A stretch of 43,538 nucleotides of DNA from Candidatus Edwardsbacteria bacterium (GTDB lineage Bacteria; Edwardsbacteria; AC1; EtOH8). The stretch lies in NCBI GenBank assembly GCA_018821925.1, contig JAHJLF010000051.1:1-43538 (forward strand), in the 5' to 3' direction. Positions 16,177-25,125 of this stretch are shown here, piece by piece. Under the pieces are notes generated by a model. That model made no database searches. It was not told where the DNA came from and saw only the letters and a program-made list of their open reading frames with translations. The translations under genes were made by a program, and so were the position numbers. Numbering within the stretch: the stretch's first letter is position 1; each line of letters opens with the position of its first letter.

Positions 16177-17031
16177 ATGGCCACATTGTCGGAGCTGGTT
16201 AATGACTTTCAGGGCAAGATAGCATCCATCCAGCAGGCGCTTAAAAGCCCCGATGCCAAGACCCAGTCGGCCAGGCTGGAACAGGAGATCCGGTCGCTGT
16301 ACAGGGAGATAGCGGTGGGCCTCAAGCATCTGAATGCCCTGCACGATTCGGTCAAGTCCCTGATCGACCAGTACAAGTCGACCGCGGTCAGCGACGACGA
16401 GTCCAAGGTGATGATCAGATCCTTCGTGGAGACCATGCGCACCGATTCCCTGGGCAGCTCCACCTATGTGGCAGAGGGCTGGAACCAGATATGCTCCGGG
16501 GAGTTCGAAAAGGCCATCAGCTCATTGTCCAACGCCGTCAAGCTGAACCCCAACGACACCAGGGCCCTGGGCCTGCTGGGCTGGGCCTACAGTTACCAGG
16601 GGATGTACGACGATGGCCTAGCGGTATGCTTGAAGGTGCTGCAGCTGGAGCCCAACAACGATGCGGTGCGCAATAACCTGGGCTTCATCTCCTTTAAAAA
16701 GGGGATCTTCGGCGAGGCCATCGAGCACCTGAGCCGGGTGATCAAATCCGGCAAGGACCGCCCGGCGGTGCTGTATGCCCATTATTATCTGGGCCTGGTC
16801 TATCTGGAACGGCAGATGTTGGATGACGCCATGTTCTTCTTCTCCAAGGCCACGGTGCTGGGGCCGAACCTGATCGAAGCATACTACCACCTGGGGCAGG
16901 TCTATTATCATAAAAAAATGTACGGGGCGGCCCTTAAGGAATGGGAGAAGTGTTTGAAACTTTCGCCCCACAATTGGTGGGCCAAGAAGGCCGCCGAGCA
17001 GATAGAACTGCTGAAGAACGACGAGGTGTAA
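16177..17031 (+). CDS. TPR protein between cheB and cheW-like gene
   Basis: 284 residues, with GAGG upstream of ATG. An N-terminal helical segment (about 1-85; LSELVNDFQGKIASIQQ, LHDSVKSLIDQYK) is probably coiled coil. Residues about 95-280 hold five TPRs (AEGWNQICSGEFEKAISSLS, LGLLGWAYSYQGMYDDGLAV, YYHLGQVYYHKKMYGAALKE). The stop codon directly abuts the start of the CheW-like gene, whose ribosome-binding site lies inside the end of this gene, so the two are co-translated. It is probably a scaffold linking the receptor array to other components. CheR-associated TPRs are known in other chemosensory systems, but this protein has no methyltransferase part. Confidence 0.87.
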   Translation: MATLSELVNDFQGKIASIQQALKSPDAKTQSARLEQEIRSLYREIAVGLKHLNALHDSVKSLIDQYKSTAVSDDESKVMIRSFVETMRTDSLGSSTYVAEGWNQICSGEFEKAISSLSNAVKLNPNDTRALGLLGWAYSYQGMYDDGLAVCLKVLQLEPNNDAVRNNLGFISFKKGIFGEAIEHLSRVIKSGKDRPAVLYAHYYLGLVYLERQMLDDAMFFFSKATVLGPNLIEAYYHLGQVYYHKKMYGAALKEWEKCLKLSPHNWWAKKAAEQIELLKNDEV

Positions 17032-17541
17032 ATGGACCAGAACGGCAAATGGCTGTTATGCCGGCTGGGTAATGTCTGGTATGGCCTGGACCTGTCCCTG
17101 GTGCAGGAGATAGTCTATAACCCGGCGCTGACCAGTCTGCCGGCCCTGGGCAGATCGGTGGCCGGGATCATGGACTGGATGGGCCGCCAGATAACAGTGG
17201 TGGATATTGCCGTCGCCGGCAGGGAAGGGCGGCCAGCCCCCGATATAGCCCAAGGGCAAATGCCGGTGGTCGTTTTGAAGGCCGGGCTTGCGCCAGCCGA
17301 CCTGTCCGCCCCCGTTCACATCAACGGGGCAGGCTCCGCAACAGCGAAGGCAGGCGGGGATGCGCTCATCGGGCTGCTGGTCGATGAGGTCGGGGAGATC
17401 ATTTCCCGGCAGGCGGGCGATAAAATTGAGATCGATGCCGTGCTGGCGGTAACCCTTAAATCCGTCAACCAGGCATTTGAATATAATGATGAAATCATTT
17501 TTACCCTGAATTGCCAGGAATTATACCGGGCCATTGCCTAA
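17032..17541 (+). CDS. CheW-like coupling protein
   Basis: 169 residues. It has CheW-fold features: WLLCRLGNVWYGLDLSLVQEIVYNPALTSLP, the AGIMDWMGRQITVVDIA segment equivalent to GL.NLRG.i.pviDl, and LIGLLVDEVGEIIS near the end. An inserted Ala/Pro-rich loop lies at about residues 63-105. CheW couples chemoreceptors to the kinase CheA. The canonical NLRG turn reads MDWMG, so it is a divergent member. It abuts the TPR gene (TAA then ATG) and precedes two receptor genes. With no CheA in view, it may instead couple receptors to another output. Confidence 0.85.
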   Translation: MDQNGKWLLCRLGNVWYGLDLSLVQEIVYNPALTSLPALGRSVAGIMDWMGRQITVVDIAVAGREGRPAPDIAQGQMPVVVLKAGLAPADLSAPVHINGAGSATAKAGGDALIGLLVDEVGEIISRQAGDKIEIDAVLAVTLKSVNQAFEYNDEIIFTLNCQELYRAIA

Positions 17542-17599
17542 GCAATAATGAGATCAACCTTAAATAAGGCCGAAAATATATTTATATGGAGATAGAAAA

Positions 17600-19624
17600 G
17601 TGCTGAGCAGAATAAATTTACGCAATCTGTTCGCCTGGACGGTGGCGGCGGCCGGAGCGGCCATCCTGATCGTTCAACTGGGCGAACTGAATATTCAATG
17701 GTGGGTAATGCTGCTGCTGATGCTGACCGTGACCGTCTGCCAGTGGTTCACCGTGGCCCTGCCCGGCGGGGTATTCGTCTCCCTGGATCTGGTGGTGGTC
17801 TATTTTACCTTTCTGGTATTCGGCCCGGTCCCGGCGATCCTAGCCATATACCTGCCCTCTTTCTTTCACCAGATAAAAAGGAAGAAGCCCTGGCCGAGGG
17901 TGTTCTTCATTCCCGGCCAGTTCGTATTCGCAGTCCTGGCCATGTCCTGGGTATTTACCGCCATGGGAGGGCAGAGCGGGGCCGACATTTTAAGCTGGGC
18001 CAACCTGCCTAAATTGCTGGCCGCCCTGCTGATCTATGTCTTGGTGAACGATCTCCTGGTCAGTTCCTATCACCTTATCGAGGGCACTTTCACCGCCCGG
18101 GATGTTTTCGGCCTAACCTGGTCGGACCTGAAACTCAATCTGGTATTGGCCCCCATCTCCATTATCGGGGTCTATCTGTTCTCCAAACTGGGCATCATCG
18201 GGCTGCTGACTATGGTGGTGCCGGCCGGCATCATCGGTTGGGCCCTGGTCACATTGTTCAAGGCCATGCAGAAGGACCGGGAGGTGAGCCTGGAATCCAA
18301 GATCACCAGCGGCTTCGTGATCGTCCTGTTCTCGGCCCTGACCCTGTCCATGGGAGCGATCCTGGTGATCATTCTGCAGGTGATGACCAAACAGGCGGCC
18401 CAGCTTAACCTGGACGCCATGGTAATAACCCAACTGTTCCAGAGGCTGCTGAGCAATGTGGTGCTGGTCCTGCTGGTGACGTTCATCGTGGCGCTGCTGC
18501 TGGTCCGCTATATCATCCGGAGGATGGTGGTCAAGCCGGTCGGCATGATCAGCCGGATGATCGGTGACATGGCCAGCGGTTCGGCCGACCTGACCTCCAA
18601 GATAGAACAGCATTCCAATGACGATATCGGGATACTGACCAAGCACTTCAACACTTTTGTGGAGAAGCTGGAGAACTTGGTCAAGACCATTATCAATACC
18701 GCCAATGGTGTGGCCACCACCTCCGAGGAGTTGGCGGCCTCCACCCAGGAGATGAACGCCTCCCAACAGGAGATATCGGCCACCGTCCAGAGGATATCGC
18801 AGGGCATCGGGACCCAGGTGGCATCGGTCCGGGTCACCAAGGAGGCCATCGACGAAATCTCCTCATCGGTGGAGCAGGTCAGCAACAACGCCCAGGACTC
18901 GGCCCAATCGGCCAGCCAGGCGGTGGAGGTGGCCTCCCAGGGGGGAGCCACCATGATGAGCATAGTCGAGCAGATGGGCAAGATAGACCAGACCATGTCC
19001 CATCTGACCAATGTGGTCAGCGACCTGGAGAAGCGCACCGGGGAGATCGGCCGGATCACCGAATTGATATCATCGGTGGCTAGGCGCACCAACCTGCTGG
19101 CCCTCAACGCGGCCATCGAGGCCGCCCGGGCCGGGGACGCCGGCAAAGGGTTTGCAGTGGTGGCCGGGGAGGTCAAAAAACTGGCCGAGAGGACGGCTGG
19201 CGCCACCAAGGAGATCGAGGATCTGATCAAAGAAATCCAGGGCGAGACCGAACAGACGGTGCTGGCCATGAACCAGGTTGACGAGCAGGTGGCCGAGGGC
19301 AAGGATTTTGCCGCCAAGGGCAACCAGGCCTTCTCCCAGATCATCCAGGCGGTAAAGCTATCGGCCGACCGTGCCTCCCAGATATCCCAGGCCACCGGCA
19401 GCCAGGTGGAGGGGGTTAAGAAAATAGCCAAGGCTATTGAACAGGTGGCGGTGGTGGCCGAGGAAGCGGCCTCGGGCATGGAGCAGACCGCTGCCGCCCA
19501 GCAGGAACAGATGGCTTCCATGCAGGAGATGACCGCCTCGGCCCAGGAGCTGGCCCATCTGGCCGAGGAGCTCAAACGCCAGGTGGACAGCTTCCAGATA
19601 AAGGGGGCGGAAAATGAAAGTTAA
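17600..19624 (+). CDS. Methyl-accepting chemotaxis protein with multi-pass membrane N-terminus
   Basis: 674 residues, GTG start with GGAGATAG upstream. About eight transmembrane segments occupy residues 8-310 ([36 protein letters not shown]), with no large periplasmic domain; the longest loop is about 30 residues. A HAMP domain follows ([18 protein letters not shown]), then a cytoplasmic coiled coil whose hairpin tip reads [21 protein letters not shown]. Gln/Glu pairs suited to CheR/CheB/CheD lie in both helices. No C-terminal NWETF-type tether is present. Sensing probably happens within the membrane or through partners. The last 11 nt overlap the next receptor gene. Confidence 0.93.
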   Translation: MLSRINLRNLFAWTVAAAGAAILIVQLGELNIQWWVMLLLMLTVTVCQWFTVALPGGVFVSLDLVVVYFTFLVFGPVPAILAIYLPSFFHQIKRKKPWPRVFFIPGQFVFAVLAMSWVFTAMGGQSGADILSWANLPKLLAALLIYVLVNDLLVSSYHLIEGTFTARDVFGLTWSDLKLNLVLAPISIIGVYLFSKLGIIGLLTMVVPAGIIGWALVTLFKAMQKDREVSLESKITSGFVIVLFSALTLSMGAILVIILQVMTKQAAQLNLDAMVITQLFQRLLSNVVLVLLVTFIVALLLVRYIIRRMVVKPVGMISRMIGDMASGSADLTSKIEQHSNDDIGILTKHFNTFVEKLENLVKTIINTANGVATTSEELAASTQEMNASQQEISATVQRISQGIGTQVASVRVTKEAIDEISSSVEQVSNNAQDSAQSASQAVEVASQGGATMMSIVEQMGKIDQTMSHLTNVVSDLEKRTGEIGRITELISSVARRTNLLALNAAIEAARAGDAGKGFAVVAGEVKKLAERTAGATKEIEDLIKEIQGETEQTVLAMNQVDEQVAEGKDFAAKGNQAFSQIIQAVKLSADRASQISQATGSQVEGVKKIAKAIEQVAVVAEEAASGMEQTAAAQQEQMASMQEMTASAQELAHLAEELKRQVDSFQIKGAENES

Positions 19625-21374
19625 CAAATTCAATTTGATCCTGGTCATCCCGGACGTGATCGCCATTTTCCTGGGGGTTCCCTTATTGCTGATATTCGTG
19701 GGCCATTCAGTGGGCCTGCCGCCGGCCGCTCTTAAATTCCTGATCTTCTTCGGCCCGGTCTGGGCCCTGCTGCTGGCCGTGGAATTGCAGATCATCAACC
19801 GGAAAAGGCTGCAGCCGGTGATGGGATATTTTAACCAGAGCCCATCCGAAAAAAATGATAGCGACCAAGCCTTCAACATCGCCCTGAATTTTCCGCTGGT
19901 CACCTCGCTGCACATGCTGGGGCATTTCACCGTCGGGGTCCCGGCCTGCGCATTGCTGATGATATTCATGGGCACCGGGGTCACCCTGACCCATACCCTG
20001 CAGATAATCCTGCCGGGATTTTTGACCGGCATAGTGGTCGGCTCGCTGATATTCCTCCTTGAGGAGGCTCTGCTGTCCCCCTATATCGCCAAGCTGGCGG
20101 CCGGCTCAACCGATACCGAAAAAATATACCGTAATTCCTACCGCCTCAGCATTCTTTGGAGGCTGATAATCCTGTTTACCGTGATAATGATCCTGGCCTT
20201 CGCTTTCGGGGTACTCATCGCCAAATACCCCGGCATCTGGTATGTGGCCATCCTGGGAATAGCGGCCACCTTGGCCATAGCCTATCTTACCGCCAAAGGG
20301 ATAAACCGCACCGTGGTCCTGCTGACTGCCACTCTGCAAAATATTTCGGAGGGCAAGGGCGGCCTGTCCCGGAAACTTCCGGTGCTGGGCAACAACGAAT
20401 TGGGGGACCTCTGCCAGGCTTATAACAGTTTTGTTGGGCAGATCCGCCTGATGGTCAGGGAGATAACCAACGTGGCCTCCGGCCTGGCGGCCAGCTCCCA
20501 GCAATTGGCGGCCTCCTCCCAGGAGATGAGCGCCTCCAGCCAGGAGATCTCCTCCACCGTTCAGCAGATATCCCGGGGCAGCACCGTCCAGTCGGAGAGG
20601 CTGACCCAGATGGCCAAGGAGGTGGAGAAGCTTTCCACCTCCATCAAGTTGATAGAATCCCAGGGCCGGATGACTATGATCTCCTCCCAGAAGGCCATCG
20701 ACGCCTCGCAGTCCGGAGCCGAGAAGACCTTCGAGGCTGTTTCCAAGATGGCCGAGATATACCAGTCGGCTGCCCTGACCAACCAGAAGGTGCAGGACCT
20801 GCAGAAGAAATCGGCCGAGATCGGGGTGGTGGTCAGCCTGATCTCCAACCTTTCCCAGCAGACGGATTTTCTGGCCCTTAATGCGGCCATCGAGGCGGCC
20901 CGGGCCGGAGAGGCCGGCAAGGGCTTTTCGGTGGTGGCCGACGAGATCCGGGTGCTGGCGGTGGAGGCCGGAAACTCGGCCCTTAAGGTGGCCACCCTGA
21001 TCGGCGAAGTGGAGAAGGAGATAACCAAGACCGTGGAGGTCATCGATAAGAGCCGGAGCACCATCGATGCCAGCAAGGCCACGGTGGACCAGACCGAGCA
21101 ATCCCTTAAGGTGATCAACAGCACGGTGGCGGTGGCCGGGACCATGGTCAAGCAGATAGCCGAGGCCACCCGAAACCAGAGCAAGAGCGCCACCGAAGTG
21201 GTCAAACTGGCCTCGGACGTCTCCAATGTGGCCATCGATACCGCCGCCTCCACCCAGGAGGTGGCTGCTGCGGTGCAGCAGCTGACGGCCTCGATGGAGG
21301 AGCTAACCGCGGTGGCCCAGACCCTGTCGCTGTCGGCCGATAAACTGAACACCCTGGTTTCGGAGTTCGATTAG
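19614..21374 (+). CDS. Second methyl-accepting chemotaxis protein, multi-pass membrane N-terminus
   Basis: 586 residues, ATG start 11 nt inside the end of the preceding receptor gene. About six transmembrane segments span residues 8-225 ([56 protein letters not shown]). A HAMP-like segment follows ([20 protein letters not shown]) and then the signalling domain with tip [21 protein letters not shown]. No periplasmic ligand domain is visible. Its membrane part is organised differently from that of its neighbour, so the two are not a recent duplication. Overlapping genes suggest equal synthesis and perhaps mixed arrays. Confidence 0.92.
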   Translation: MKVNKFNLILVIPDVIAIFLGVPLLLIFVGHSVGLPPAALKFLIFFGPVWALLLAVELQIINRKRLQPVMGYFNQSPSEKNDSDQAFNIALNFPLVTSLHMLGHFTVGVPACALLMIFMGTGVTLTHTLQIILPGFLTGIVVGSLIFLLEEALLSPYIAKLAAGSTDTEKIYRNSYRLSILWRLIILFTVIMILAFAFGVLIAKYPGIWYVAILGIAATLAIAYLTAKGINRTVVLLTATLQNISEGKGGLSRKLPVLGNNELGDLCQAYNSFVGQIRLMVREITNVASGLAASSQQLAASSQEMSASSQEISSTVQQISRGSTVQSERLTQMAKEVEKLSTSIKLIESQGRMTMISSQKAIDASQSGAEKTFEAVSKMAEIYQSAALTNQKVQDLQKKSAEIGVVVSLISNLSQQTDFLALNAAIEAARAGEAGKGFSVVADEIRVLAVEAGNSALKVATLIGEVEKEITKTVEVIDKSRSTIDASKATVDQTEQSLKVINSTVAVAGTMVKQIAEATRNQSKSATEVVKLASDVSNVAIDTAASTQEVAAAVQQLTASMEELTAVAQTLSLSADKLNTLVSEFD

Positions 21375-21378
21375 CAAA

Positions 21379-21753
21379 ATGAGGATTCTGGCTTTTACCA
21401 TAGGGCCGCACCATCTGGGCCTGCCGGCCGAGTATATAAACTCGGTGGGCCGGAGGGAGGCCGCCCCGGCAGGGACTGAACGCGCCGGGGTAAAGGAGTA
21501 CGACCTGCCGCAGGCTTTCGGGGTCAAGGACGGGCAGGCCGACCGGGTGATCAACTGTGCCTGGAACGGCAGGGATATCCGGCTGCTGGTGAACCAGATC
21601 GTGGGGTTGGTGGATCTGGACGACCAGACCCTGGGGGTGTGGCCGGCCATCCTTAAGGAGATTCCCCAGTTCTACGCCCTGGGCACGACCGACTCGCAGA
21701 TGTACCTGCTGCTGGACCTGTCACAGATAGAAACCCTGGGGGCTGCCGGGTGA
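21379..21753 (+). CDS. Minimal divergent CheW-like protein
   Basis: 124 residues. ILAFTIGPHHLGLPAEYINSVG resembles the first CheW strands, and IRLLVNQIVGLVDLDDQTLGVWP resembles the domain-2 strands with the DEV-type turn changed to NQI. The protein is shorter than the usual CheW (about 150-170), and the NLRG segment is replaced by a loop (INCAWNGRD). It follows the receptor genes by 4 nt and its stop overlaps the kinase start (GTGA at 21750-21753). The CheW call rests on pattern plus context. It might act as a cap or competitor for array coupling, which is inference. Confidence 0.68.
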   Translation: MRILAFTIGPHHLGLPAEYINSVGRREAAPAGTERAGVKEYDLPQAFGVKDGQADRVINCAWNGRDIRLLVNQIVGLVDLDDQTLGVWPAILKEIPQFYALGTTDSQMYLLLDLSQIETLGAAG

Positions 21754-23462
21754 ACCAAGCTATTGGGAAATATCAGGCCGTTGAATTGCTTTCCACCGGG
21801 GGCATGGCCACCATCTACCTGGGAACCCACCGGGAGATGGGGCGGCAGGTGGTGATCAAGCAGCTGCATCCGCACCTGTCCCAGGATTCCGAATTTGTCA
21901 AGCGGTTCGAGCGGGAGGCCAACATCCTGGGCGGACTGCATCATCAGAATATTGTCGATATCATCGATTATTTCGTCTTCGAGGGTTCGTATTACATAGT
22001 GCTGGAGTATATAGACGGCGGCTCTTTGAAACAACTGCTGGACAAGGTGAAAACCGCACCCCTGACGGTGGCGGTATTCATAATCAGGCAGGTGATAAGC
22101 GGGCTGGGATATGCCCACGAAAAGGGCATTGTCCACCGGGACATCAAACCGGCCAATATAATGATAACCAAATCCGGGATCGTCAAGATAACCGACTTCG
22201 GTCTGGCCTATGCCAAGGAGGCCCTGACCATTACCGATCCCGGCACCTTCGTGGGAACCCTGGCCTACCTGGCCCCGGAGCAGATAAAGGGGCAGAAGGG
22301 CGATGAGGCCTCCGACCTCTATGCTGCCGGAGTAATGCTGTACCAGATGCTGACCGGCGACAACCCCTTTGCCGGAGAAACCCACTCCCAGAGCATCGAT
22401 AGGACCCTAAGGCTGTCGCCCCGGAGGCTGGCCAAGCTTAACCCGGAGATACCTATCGGGGTAGACCACCTGGTTTTCAAACTGCTGGAGAAGGATAAGC
22501 ACCGCCGGTATTCCCGATCAGCCCAGGTATTCTCCGACCTGGAGCCGTATACTCTGATTCGGAACGAAGCCCTGTCGCGTTATATGGCTGATCCCGACAG
22601 TTACCAGCCGCGGCAGGATGACCAGGAACTGATCGTAAAACTGGCCAGACAGGAACGATGGGATTACTTCCTTAAGCGCCTGATTATATATTTTGTGGCT
22701 ACGGCCATGGCCCTCAGTGCGGCCTTTTACGGGATAAAATATCTAAGCCGATTCTTTAAAAGGAACCTGCCGGTCGCCGTTATGCCGGCCGATACCTCAT
22801 CCCCATCGCCGATCGCGGCGCCGGAAGCGCGGCAATTGCTGAATATTTCCGGCACCACCGGAGCCAGGGTTTATATCGATGACCGCTATCAGGGCAAGAT
22901 ACCGCTGGCCATCAACACCCTGGACACCGGCCAGCACCGGCTTATGGTCAAACAAACCGGGTATCAGGACCAGGCCTCCGATTTTGTCCTTAAAGAAAAC
23001 CAGAAACTGGCAATTATCGTGGATCTCCTTCCGGTGGTTCTGACTCCGGGATATCTCAGATTTTCCGTTAAGCCCTGGGCTGAAGTATATGTTGACGGTA
23101 ATTATATCGACCGGACGCCCATCAAGGCTCCGTTAAAATTGGATGCCGGCCGCCATGCCCTGATATTGCGCCACCCCAACCGCCGGGAACACCGGCAGGA
23201 TATAGAAATAAACCCGGGCGACACCGCCCTGATCTCGCTTGATCTGCCCGAAGCGTTCGGCTATCTTAAACTCAGCGTCCTGCCCTGGGCCAAAGTATTG
23301 ATCGATGGAGCCGAACACGGCACCACCCCCTTGGGCCAGCCGTTAAAGGTCTCCATCGGCGAGCATGAACTGAAGCTGATAGGCCCGGAGGGCAAGGAAT
23401 GGAAAGAGACCATCCGGATCGCCGAAGACATTGTCACCGAAAGACAGATCGTTCTGCAATGA
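21750..23462 (+). CDS. Ser/Thr protein kinase with transmembrane segment and PEGA domains
   Basis: 570 residues, GTG start overlapping the previous stop. The kinase domain (about 6-270) is complete: Gly-rich STGGMATIY, Lys37 in VVIK, Asp131 in HRDIKPAN, DFG at Asp149 and the APEQ segment. One transmembrane helix lies at about 310-332. Three PEGA-type repeats follow (about 365-425, 432-500, 503-570), each with a VYIDD/VYVDG/VLIDG core; these are extracytoplasmic beta domains thought to bind wall or surface ligands. It should be an inner-membrane Hanks-type kinase. Overlap with the CheW-like gene suggests that it works with the chemosensory system. Its substrates are unknown. Confidence 0.93.
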   Translation: MNQAIGKYQAVELLSTGGMATIYLGTHREMGRQVVIKQLHPHLSQDSEFVKRFEREANILGGLHHQNIVDIIDYFVFEGSYYIVLEYIDGGSLKQLLDKVKTAPLTVAVFIIRQVISGLGYAHEKGIVHRDIKPANIMITKSGIVKITDFGLAYAKEALTITDPGTFVGTLAYLAPEQIKGQKGDEASDLYAAGVMLYQMLTGDNPFAGETHSQSIDRTLRLSPRRLAKLNPEIPIGVDHLVFKLLEKDKHRRYSRSAQVFSDLEPYTLIRNEALSRYMADPDSYQPRQDDQELIVKLARQERWDYFLKRLIIYFVATAMALSAAFYGIKYLSRFFKRNLPVAVMPADTSSPSPIAAPEARQLLNISGTTGARVYIDDRYQGKIPLAINTLDTGQHRLMVKQTGYQDQASDFVLKENQKLAIIVDLLPVVLTPGYLRFSVKPWAEVYVDGNYIDRTPIKAPLKLDAGRHALILRHPNRREHRQDIEINPGDTALISLDLPEAFGYLKLSVLPWAKVLIDGAEHGTTPLGQPLKVSIGEHELKLIGPEGKEWKETIRIAEDIVTERQIVLQ

Positions 23463-24172
23463 TGAATAAAAATATTCTATATATTGGGGTTATGATCTCG
23501 CTGCTTTCCACTGTGGCGTTTGGCCAGCGTGACAACCCGATGAACGCCGTCATCAAATCCTATGAGCAGGGTTATTTCCAGGAGGTGATCTTGATCGCGG
23601 AAAAATCCCTGGAGGATACGGCGGGGTTTACCCCAGAGGAGATCATCTACTTCCGGACCTACCTGGCCTTCTCCCTGGTGGCCATGGGGCAGGAGGGCGG
23701 GGCCATTGAAAGGTTCCGGCAGATACTGTCCGTAAAACCAAAGCTGGAGCTCAACCCGGAGTTCGTCTCCCCCAAGATCATAGAGGTGTTCAAAAAGGCC
23801 CAGGCAGAGTTTTTCCGGGCCACCTCCAATGGCGGCCAGAGGCCAAACCTGCTGTTCGAAAAGGGGCGGCCCGGTAAATTCCAGGGGCTTTGGCGGTCAT
23901 CCCTCTGGCCGGGATGGGGCCAGTCGCTGCGGGGGGATGCCCGGAAAGGGAAGATCCTTAAATGGGGGGCGGCCGGGGTCGCCGCCGGGACCGGGCTGGC
24001 GGTGCTGGGAAGCTATGTCAGCCATCAGCGGTATCTGGACGCCACCGATCCCGGGGACATCGAAGCCAAATATAAAACGTATAACAACTGGTACAAGGCC
24101 CGGAATTTTACCGTCAACCTGGCAGTATCCTTTTGGGTATACAATCTGGTAGATATTATCATCTCAAAGTGA
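23459..24172 (+). CDS. Secreted/membrane protein, DUF5683-like C-terminus
   Basis: The start is ATG 23459, overlapping the kinase stop (ATGA); ATG 23462 follows at once. About 237 residues. Signal peptide NKNILYIGVMISLLSTVAFG. Residues about 30-110 are helical and TPR-like (AVIKSYEQGYFQEVILIAEK, FRTYLAFSLVAMG), as in lipoproteins that read out accumulated repeats. The C-terminal part has SSLWPGWGQSLRGDARKG followed by two hydrophobic helices, the pattern of DUF5683 envelope proteins. It is probably inner-membrane or periplasmic. Translational coupling to the PEGA kinase suggests a functional link. Function unknown. Confidence 0.78.
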   Translation: MMNKNILYIGVMISLLSTVAFGQRDNPMNAVIKSYEQGYFQEVILIAEKSLEDTAGFTPEEIIYFRTYLAFSLVAMGQEGGAIERFRQILSVKPKLELNPEFVSPKIIEVFKKAQAEFFRATSNGGQRPNLLFEKGRPGKFQGLWRSSLWPGWGQSLRGDARKGKILKWGAAGVAAGTGLAVLGSYVSHQRYLDATDPGDIEAKYKTYNNWYKARNFTVNLAVSFWVYNLVDIIISK

Positions 24173-24174
24173 AA

Positions 24175-25107
24175 ATGCACAACAGACTTATCATAGCCTT
24201 TTGCCTACTGGCGGTTTTAACGCTGGGCTGCGGGCCGGACGCCAAGCGGGATAACCCGCTGGACCCGGTGAACGGCAGCGGCGTTAGCGGCATAGTATCA
24301 GGCTGGGGCGGAGGCGCGGTCAGTAATGCGGTGATAAGCGCCGTGCCTGCCAACCTCTCGGTCCGCACCAACAGCAGCGGCCAGTACAACATCGAGCTGG
24401 AGGGCGGAAGGACCTATTTTCTAACTGCGGAACATCCCTATTATTATACCCAGGTGGACACTATCAATGTCCCCTCCGACGGCCGTTTGAAGAAAAACTT
24501 TATTCTCCGTGGCAAACCTAAAATAGTTGACCCCAAGGTTACCACCGAGTACCGTGTCACCACTGATGGTCAAATTCTATGGGAAATTATTCCTACTTGC
24601 CTGGTAATACATCCAGTCAACGAAGCATATTTGAATAATTTCCAATATAAAGCGACATATCTTCCCGACAGTGCTTATATTTATAAAAGCTATTCAATAA
24701 TAAATTCTACTACACGAAATTACCGCTGGAGATTTAAGTGGAATTACAATGATGAGTCAATAGCCGGGAAACTAATAACTTTTACAATTGACAGCTTGGA
24801 TTCAATTATTCAGACCGGTCAGGCGGAGGTTCCCCAGAGAATGACACTTCCTTCGGCTCTATCTCCTAATAATACCAGTTTCCCGCTACCGGGGATGCTC
24901 CGCTGGGTTAACGGGACGCCAGTCTGCTCAGTAAGGGTTGAGGTATGGAAGGATATCACAGTAGCCTGGAGCCGGGACCTGTCCAACGTAAATAGTGTCT
25001 ATTGCGATGCCGTCTTGGAGCACGAGCGCGATTATCTATGGCAGGTCATCAATATAGACACACTTGGCAATAGAGCTATAGCCGAAGCTTTATTTTATAA
25101 TCCATAA
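24175..25107 (+). CDS. Lipoprotein with carboxypeptidase-regulatory-like domain
   Basis: The start is ATG 24175; GTG 24169, which overlaps the previous stop, would add two residues. About 310 residues. The signal sequence ends in a lipobox LTLGC, so the mature protein is lipid-anchored at Cys. DNPLDPVN follows, a short motif common at the N-terminus of lipoproteins in this group. Residues about 38-115 form a carboxypeptidase-D regulatory-like/CNA-B-type beta domain (VSGIVSGWGGGAVSNAVISA, VRTNSSGQYNIELEGGRTYF). The rest is beta-rich and unassigned, encoded by somewhat more AT-rich DNA (about 24520-24830). It is probably exposed in the periplasm or on the surface. Confidence 0.8.
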   Translation: MHNRLIIAFCLLAVLTLGCGPDAKRDNPLDPVNGSGVSGIVSGWGGGAVSNAVISAVPANLSVRTNSSGQYNIELEGGRTYFLTAEHPYYYTQVDTINVPSDGRLKKNFILRGKPKIVDPKVTTEYRVTTDGQILWEIIPTCLVIHPVNEAYLNNFQYKATYLPDSAYIYKSYSIINSTTRNYRWRFKWNYNDESIAGKLITFTIDSLDSIIQTGQAEVPQRMTLPSALSPNNTSFPLPGMLRWVNGTPVCSVRVEVWKDITVAWSRDLSNVNSVYCDAVLEHERDYLWQVINIDTLGNRAIAEALFYNP

Positions 25108-25125
25108 TTAATATTACATCATATT

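Noticed and set aside
25108-25125. Sigma-54 promoter upstream of the activator gene
   Set aside because: No GG-N10-GC type -24/-12 element could be recognised in this short AT-rich gap.
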